NCBI GenBank assembly: GCA_900470095.1
Contig: UBZM01000038.1
Location: 37,152 to 77,540, forward strand
Length of the DNA stretch: 40,389 bases
Direction of reading: 5' to 3'
DNA from: Hyphomicrobiales bacterium
Lineage (GTDB): Bacteria > Pseudomonadota > Alphaproteobacteria > Rhizobiales > Beijerinckiaceae
Both the position numbers and the translations under genes were made by a program. Under the pieces are notes generated by a model that searched no databases, was not told the origin of the DNA, and saw only the letters and a list, made by a program, of their open reading frames with translations. Of this stretch, positions 36,000-40,389 are shown piece after piece (the first letter of the stretch is position 1; each line of letters starts with the position of its first letter).

Positions 36000-37064
36000 T
36001 CACCTTTTCGCGGCCGTCCTGAGGCCCGTCGCCGTGCCGTCGGCGTCGAGCGATGATGTCTTGCGACCGGCCGCGGATGGACGCGGCGGGGAGCAGGCGC
36101 CGTCGCGGTTGCGTTCAGCTGCGGCAAAGAAGCTGCGCAGCGCATGATCCTCACCCGCACCGAGCAGGGCGAGCCCGTCGACCAGGCAGGCCAGTTGCTG
36201 ACGATCGGCCGGACGCGCCCCCCCACCGCACCACCAGCCGCTCAAGTTGAGCGGGGCGTCGCCGCCACGGTGGCGGAAGCCGATGCAGGCACGTTCAGTC
36301 GCACCATCGCTCAGGGTTACGTCCGTGGCTTCGACGAAGCCGAATTTGGTGGTGAGCCTCGTTGGCGCGCCGCTGCGCTGCACGGACATGCCACGGGCAG
36401 CAGCCTCACGCACGAGCGCGATGACGAAAGGCTGCGTCAAATGATCATCGCCATGGTCCACGACGAGGCGCAGCAGCAGATGCGGCTTGGCCTCGGTGAG
36501 AGCCCCAAAGCTCAACACATCCTCGCGCTTCGTTCCGTCCTGGCTCCGGCTCGCCTCATAGACTGGGGCCTGGCGCTCCAACTCCGGTGAATCGAGGCCA
36601 AACATGGCGATCGGCCGCGCGATCCTGACCCAGTCTTCATGTCGGGAGGCAAGGAGACGTGGCTCCTGGCGCACATCCCGAACGGGCCGAATCTCCGCAG
36701 CCGGTTGCTCCGCAAGGCTGGCGATCTGCATCTCGCCGCCATCGCCCGAAAGGCCCGTGACGAGCGCAGCCGCCATCCCGATACCGGCAACAGCAGCCAG
36801 GCCGCGCCAGGCCAGACCGCCGGTCAGGCCGAGGCCGCGATGGCGGATGGCCGCGCGCAGCCACCGGAGGATCGTTCGCACCGCAGCCTCGACATGGTCC
36901 ACGATGCTGATCAGGGCGCCTATGGGATCGGAACCGCCGAGCTTGCCCTTCACGCCATCCGCGACCGGCAAGGCACGATGCGCGGCCGCCGCGCCGAGCT
37001 CCCGGCAGCCCGAGCCGAGCCGGCGAAAGCCATTGACCAGTAACGCTGCGAACTCACGCGACAC
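36000..37064 (-). CDS. Conserved membrane-anchored protein of unknown function
   Basis: The 354-residue product has one clear membrane segment near residues 80-103 (LAWRGLAAVAGIGMAAALVTGL), so the larger C-terminal part is probably periplasmic. That part contains IAMFGLDSPELERQAPVYEA, DVLSFGALTEAKPHLLLRLVV, TTKFGFVEATDVTLSDGATE, RACIGFRH, LSGWWCGGG and ACLVDGLALLGAGEDHAL, with two Cys that could pair. The pattern resembles a family of unknown role I recall in other Hyphomicrobiales. I chose GTG 37064 (VSREFAALLVNGF); a GTG at 37115 would add 17 Arg-rich residues and has no ribosome site. It diverges from asd. Confidence 0.7.
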   Translation of the reverse strand: MSREFAALLVNGFRRLGSGCRELGAAAAHRALPVADGVKGKLGGSDPIGALISIVDHVEAAVRTILRWLRAAIRHRGLGLTGGLAWRGLAAVAGIGMAAALVTGLSGDGGEMQIASLAEQPAAEIRPVRDVRQEPRLLASRHEDWVRIARPIAMFGLDSPELERQAPVYEASRSQDGTKREDVLSFGALTEAKPHLLLRLVVDHGDDHLTQPFVIALVREAAARGMSVQRSGAPTRLTTKFGFVEATDVTLSDGATERACIGFRHRGGDAPLNLSGWWCGGGARPADRQQLACLVDGLALLGAGEDHALRSFFAAAERNRDGACSPPRPSAAGRKTSSLDADGTATGLRTAAKR

Positions 37065-37439
37065 GAAAAGACCCCGCTTACTGCCTGCGCCTGCGCGCCG
37101 GCAGTCTGTCCCCACCCGCGGGCGAAGCTGAAGGCATCGCAGTCAGTATCGGGTTACCGGCGGCCGGCGAACCGCGATCGTCGTGAATCGCTGGTTAGGA
37201 GTCAGGGTTAATCCCGCCCTGACGCGCTTGGCTGCCGAGACCGATTGACTTTTTATCGCCGCGGGTGTTGTGGATGGGCATCGCGAGGCGAGTATCCACT
37301 CGAGCGCGACCGCGAATGCTATCAGCCCTATGGGATTTGGCTCTGTGATTGTCGCCCTGACGACGAAACGCACGACCAAAACGACGACCGGCACGCTCCG
37401 GACGTCGCGCTGACGCTTCGCCTCGGTTCCGGGCCCTCC

Positions 37440-37506
37440 CCCCCGGCGGGGGCTAAGGCCGAACCCGCCATAAAGGCCAGGCGGGTCGGCCATCTCCCGG
37501 GGGAGA
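37440..37506 (+). promoter_or_regulatory. Three-hairpin leader of asd
   Basis: The 474 bases between the divergent gene and asd hold no gene. Near asd are three stems in a row: CCCCC-GGC-GGGGG (37440-37452); a 12-bp stem with one bulged A between GGCCGAACCCGCC (37457-37469) and GGCGGGTCGGCC (37480-37491); and TCTCCC-GG-GGGAGA (37493-37506). They end 33 bases before the start codon and 20 bases before the ribosome site. No riboswitch class I know matches. A TTGACT at 37245 lacks a fitting -10. Confidence 0.45.
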
Positions 37507-37538
37507 CAGAACCGGTTACTTCCAAAAGGAACAGCAGC

Positions 37539-38573
37539 ATGAGCTTCAAGGTCGCGGTTGTCGGCGCCACAGGCAATGTGGGTCGCGAAATGTTCGACAT
37601 CCTTGCCGAGCGGGCTTTCCCGGTAAGCGAGGTCGTGGCGCTTGCCTCGTCGCGCTCGATCGGCACGGAGGTCTCCTTCGGCGACAAGACGCTGAAGGTG
37701 AAGGCGCTCGATCACTATGATTTTTCCGACACCGATATCTGCCTGATGTCGGCCGGGGGCGAGGTCTCGAAGCAATGGTCGCCGAAGATCGGCAGCCAGG
37801 GTTGCGTCGTCATCGACAATTCCTCAGCCTGGCGCATGCATCCCGACGTGCCGCTGATCGTGCCGGAGGTGAATGCCGCAGCGGCCGCCGGCTTCTCCAA
37901 GATGAACATCATCGCCAACCCGAACTGCTCGACCGCGCAGCTCGTCGTGGCCCTGAAGCCGCTGCATGACCGCTTCGGCGTCAAGCGCGTCGTCGTCTCG
38001 ACCTATCAGTCGGTCTCCGGCGCCGGCAAGGAAGGCATGGACGAGCTCTTCAACCAGACGCGCGCCGTGTTCTCGGCGGGTGACGTCGTCACCAAGAAGT
38101 TCCCCAAGCGCATCTCCTTCAACCTCATCCCGCAGATCGACGTCTTCATGGAGGACGGCTTCACCAAGGAAGAGTGGAAGATGATGGCGGAGACCAAGAA
38201 GATCCTGGATCCGAAGATCAAGCTGACCGCCACCTGCGTGCGCGTGCCGGTCTTCATCGGCCATTCCGAGAGCGTCAATATCGAGTGCGAGAAGCCGATC
38301 ACCGCCGACGAGGCGCGCGAGGTGCTCCGCACCGCGCCCGGCATCCTCGTCATCGATAAGCACGAGCCCGGCGGCTACATCACCCCGCACGAGGCGGCCG
38401 GCGAGGACGCGACCTATGTTTCGCGCATCCGAGAGGACAATACGGTCGAGAACGGTCTCGCCTTCTGGTGCGTCTCGGACAATCTGCGCAAGGGCGCAGC
38501 CCTGAACGCCGTGCAGATCGCCGAGGTGCTGATCAACCGCAAGCTGATCCAGCCGCGCAAGAAGGCTGCCTGA
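37539..38573 (+). CDS. asd: Aspartate-semialdehyde dehydrogenase
   Basis: This enzyme reduces aspartyl phosphate to aspartate semialdehyde with NADPH, the branch step to lysine/diaminopimelate, threonine and methionine. The 344 residues show VAVVGATGNVGREMFDIL (5-22, NADP site), DNSSAWRMHPDVPLIVPEVN, the catalytic C130 in IANPNCSTAQLV, and TCVRVPVFIGHSE with the substrate Arg/His. ATG 37539 has AAGGAA upstream; the frame is open earlier, but that part is not coding. It is monocistronic and ends in a strong terminator. The leader is unusually structured. Confidence 0.97.
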   Translation: MSFKVAVVGATGNVGREMFDILAERAFPVSEVVALASSRSIGTEVSFGDKTLKVKALDHYDFSDTDICLMSAGGEVSKQWSPKIGSQGCVVIDNSSAWRMHPDVPLIVPEVNAAAAAGFSKMNIIANPNCSTAQLVVALKPLHDRFGVKRVVVSTYQSVSGAGKEGMDELFNQTRAVFSAGDVVTKKFPKRISFNLIPQIDVFMEDGFTKEEWKMMAETKKILDPKIKLTATCVRVPVFIGHSESVNIECEKPITADEAREVLRTAPGILVIDKHEPGGYITPHEAAGEDATYVSRIREDNTVENGLAFWCVSDNLRKGAALNAVQIAEVLINRKLIQPRKKAA

Positions 38574-38598
38574 TCCCGACAGCTCGGAACGCTCTACG

Positions 38599-38623
38599 AA
38601 GGCGGGCGCAAGCCCGCCTTTTT
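38599..38623 (+). terminator. Intrinsic terminator after asd
   Basis: AAGGCGGGC (38599-38607) pairs with GCCCGCCTT (38612-38620) around a stable GCAA tetraloop, followed by TTTC to make a five-base T-run. It is a textbook rho-independent terminator 26 bases past the asd stop. Confidence 0.88.
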
Positions 38624-38722
38624 CATGAACGGGCCCAGGCGCATGGGCGCTGTTCCGAGTTTGCGCGCCCGCCGCAGGCAAATCCTGCTAGCGTCGTTCC
38701 ACTCTCCAGTTCCGGCGTCGCC

Positions 38723-39664
38723 TTGTCCTCTCCCCACCCTTCAAAAGCTCCGGTGCCGGCCTTGCCCGCGCATGCCGAGGCCGTCCCTCCCGTGCCGCAA
38801 CGTCGCGACGCCGCGCTGCGCGGCATCGGATTGATGCTGCTTGCCAGCATCTTCCTGTCCAGCGCCGACGTCGCTTCGAAATATCTCGCGGCGACGATGC
38901 CGGCGCTACAGATCACCTGGCTGCGCTATGCCGCCTTTGCGGCGATCATGTTGGCGGTGGCCCTGCGGGGCGGCGCAGCACGCCTGCGGCCGAAGCGCCT
39001 GCACATGCAGTTGCTGAGGGGCGTCGCGGTCACCCTCTCCTCCATCATCTTCGTCTCGTCGCTGCGATACCTGCCAATCGCCGATGCCACCGCGACAAGC
39101 TTCATTGCGCCGCTCTTCGTCACGGCCTTGTCGATCCCGATGCTTGGCGAGAAGGTGGGCTGGCGGCGCTGGACCGCGACCCTGGTCGGCCTGGCCGGCG
39201 TCCTGATCATCGTCAGGCCCGGAGGCGCCAACTTCCACGCCGCGTCGCTTTTGCCAGCGCTTTCAGCCGCGACCTGGGCCTTTGCCCTGATCGTTACGCG
39301 CATGATGAGCACGACGGAGGATCCGGTGACGACGCTGACCTGGTCGGCGGTGGTCGGCTTCCTGCTGCTGACCGTGCTGCAACCCCTCGGCTGGCAGCCA
39401 CTGACGGCGGAGGCGATCGCCATCGGCATCTTCATCGGCGTCGCGTCGACCATCGGGCACTGGTTCGTGATCATCGCCTTCCGCCATGCCGACGCCTCGC
39501 TGCTCGCGCCGTTCTCCTATGTGCAATTGCTCTGGGCCTCGGTCTTCGGCTTCTTCCTGTTCTCGGTCCTGCCCGATCTCTTCACCTTGCTGGGCTCGGT
39601 GATCATCGCCGCCTCCGGCCTCTACACCGCCCATCGCGAGCGCATGCGGGCGCGAGCCCTGTAA
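38723..39664 (+). CDS. EamA-family (drug/metabolite transporter superfamily) permease
   Basis: This inner-membrane transporter of about 313 residues has two EamA repeats and about ten membrane segments. Motifs match the permease at 7229: GLMLLASIFLSSADVASKYL, LPIADATATSFIAPLFVTALS, LGEKVGWRRWTATLVGLAGV, then VLIIVRPGG, and LAPFSYVQLLWASVFGFFLF. The start is uncertain: TTG 38723 gives a Pro-rich tail of about 30 residues, GTG 38753 is an alternative, and neither has a good ribosome site; an ATG at 38834 lies within the first membrane segment. It is 5 bases from the convergent TetR gene. Confidence 0.9.
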   Translation: MSSPHPSKAPVPALPAHAEAVPPVPQRRDAALRGIGLMLLASIFLSSADVASKYLAATMPALQITWLRYAAFAAIMLAVALRGGAARLRPKRLHMQLLRGVAVTLSSIIFVSSLRYLPIADATATSFIAPLFVTALSIPMLGEKVGWRRWTATLVGLAGVLIIVRPGGANFHAASLLPALSAATWAFALIVTRMMSTTEDPVTTLTWSAVVGFLLLTVLQPLGWQPLTAEAIAIGIFIGVASTIGHWFVIIAFRHADASLLAPFSYVQLLWASVFGFFLFSVLPDLFTLLGSVIIAASGLYTAHRERMRARAL

Positions 39665-39669
39665 GCGGA

Positions 39670-40329
39670 CTATCGCTTGCCGTATCGCGCCAGGAACATC
39701 GCGACCGCCGAGGCGACGACGCGGGAGATTTCGGCATCGGACGGTCGCTCGCGCACCGCATTGAACAGGCGCGGGCGCAGCACTGTGGACTGGCACAGAT
39801 CGACGAACTGCACTGCTGCCAGCGCCGTATCGTCGATCTCCAGCTGTCCCTCCGCGACCTTGCGGTCGAGATAGCCGGCGATGCGCCGTGCGCCCTGCAA
39901 CGGTCCGTTCTCGTAGAATTCACGGCCGAGATCCGGCATGCGCTCCGCCACGCCCACGACGATGCGCTGGGCGCTGAGCGCAAAGTCGCAGACCAGGAGC
40001 TGGACGATCCGCTCGCCGAAATGCGTTAGCGCATGACCGAGATCGGGATCGTCGTCGAGCGCTTCGAAGATCCCGCGCTTCTGTTCTTCGCGCTCGCGTT
40101 CGATCAGGGCGACGAAGAGATGTTCCTTGTCCTCGAAATAGACGTAGAGCGTGCCCTTCGAGACATTCGCAGCCGCGGCTATGTCGCTCATGCTGGCATT
40201 GTCGAACCCGCGCGTCAGAAAAACCTCATGCGCTCCGTCCAGGATCTGGCGACGTTTGTCGGGATCTGCGCCCGCCGCACGCCGCTTCCGACGCGGCGGC
40301 ACTCCTGCGATCTTCACAACCTCGTCCAT
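39670..40329 (-). CDS. TetR/AcrR-family transcriptional regulator
   Basis: This 219-residue regulator begins with a basic tail (PPRRKRRAAGADPDKRRQIL). Its helix-turn-helix is ASMSDIAAAANVSKGTLYVYF (about 46-66), followed by a C-terminal ligand domain of the AcrR/TetR_C type (ERIVQLLVCDFALSAQRIVV, with RRIAGYLDRKVAEGQLEIDD). It is transcribed leftwards from a region with a 22-base palindrome and faces unseen genes to the right, the usual layout of a repressor beside an efflux operon. That efflux target is an inference because it lies outside the window. Confidence 0.93.
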   Translation of the reverse strand: MDEVVKIAGVPPRRKRRAAGADPDKRRQILDGAHEVFLTRGFDNASMSDIAAAANVSKGTLYVYFEDKEHLFVALIEREREEQKRGIFEALDDDPDLGHALTHFGERIVQLLVCDFALSAQRIVVGVAERMPDLGREFYENGPLQGARRIAGYLDRKVAEGQLEIDDTALAAVQFVDLCQSTVLRPRLFNAVRERPSDAEISRVVASAVAMFLARYGKR

Positions 40330-40367
40330 GACCCAACTCGTTCCGGCATATTGCGCCGCACAAAAAT

Positions 40368-40389
40368 AATCGAACCGATCAGTTCGATT
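40368..40389. promoter_or_regulatory. Probable TetR operator at the right edge
   Basis: AATCGAAC and GTTCGATT are exact complements around CGATCA, giving a 22-base palindrome in which only one of eleven pairs (C/A next to the central GATC) is mismatched. It lies 39 bases upstream of the TetR gene start. Size, symmetry and place match operators of AcrR-type repressors. The palindrome may extend past the window. Confidence 0.7.

Noticed and set aside
37245..37538. In-frame upstream extension of asd by 98 codons
   Set aside because: Asd has its normal length from 37539 with a good ribosome site; the extension covers the hairpin region and has no family similarity.

Overview
The window is GC-rich, densely packed chromosomal DNA that reads as Alphaproteobacteria, most likely the order Hyphomicrobiales (Rhizobiales); a Bosea-like or Bradyrhizobium-like genome would fit. 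The evidence is the block zapE / mdh-sucC-sucD-sucA-sucB, an Omp19-type lipoprotein, a fold III ornithine decarboxylase next to homospermidine synthase, and several families typical of rhizobia. The genus is an inference from gene content only. I found no rRNA, tRNA, CRISPR array, transposase or phage gene.

Layout. 1-7215: a carbohydrate-type ABC importer (ATPase cut by the left edge, Tat-exported binding protein, two permeases) followed by a beta-hydroxyacid dehydrogenase, a LacI regulator and a second, divergent dehydrogenase; this looks like uptake and oxidation of one sugar, polyol or sugar acid. 7229-12153, all on the minus strand: a drug/metabolite-type permease, a MarR regulator and a tightly coupled three-gene operon (CodA-like amidohydrolase, FAD-linked oxidase, flavodoxin-fold NAD(P)H oxidoreductase) of unknown substrate. 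12376-13236: folD, ending in a terminator shared with lpd.

13373-26864 is the TCA block. On the minus strand are zapE, a TetR gene, mdh, sucC, sucD, sucA and sucB. The third 2-oxoglutarate dehydrogenase subunit, lpd, is separated from sucB by a VOC protein and a lactate permease gene (lldP) on the opposite strand. Strong hairpins lie in the mdh-sucC and sucD-sucA gaps.

27099-31436 holds single genes: a GNAT acetyltransferase, an Omp19/Inh-type lipoprotein, a Rid-family protein without the usual Arg, a periplasmic glucan protein (OpgD/OpgG family) and a two-domain glyoxalase-like protein. 31437-35416 is a polyamine module: a long structured leader, ornithine decarboxylase, a GNAT protein and homospermidine synthase, giving ornithine to putrescine to homospermidine. 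35553-40389 holds a small secreted protein, a membrane-anchored protein of unknown role, asd behind a hairpin-rich leader, a second EamA permease, and a TetR regulator whose probable operator lies at the very right edge, facing genes outside the window.

The best candidates for something undescribed are the amidohydrolase/oxidase/flavodoxin-fold operon, the odc leader (probably the known but mechanistically unexplained speF motif) and the three-hairpin asd leader. Most of the window is ordinary core metabolism.
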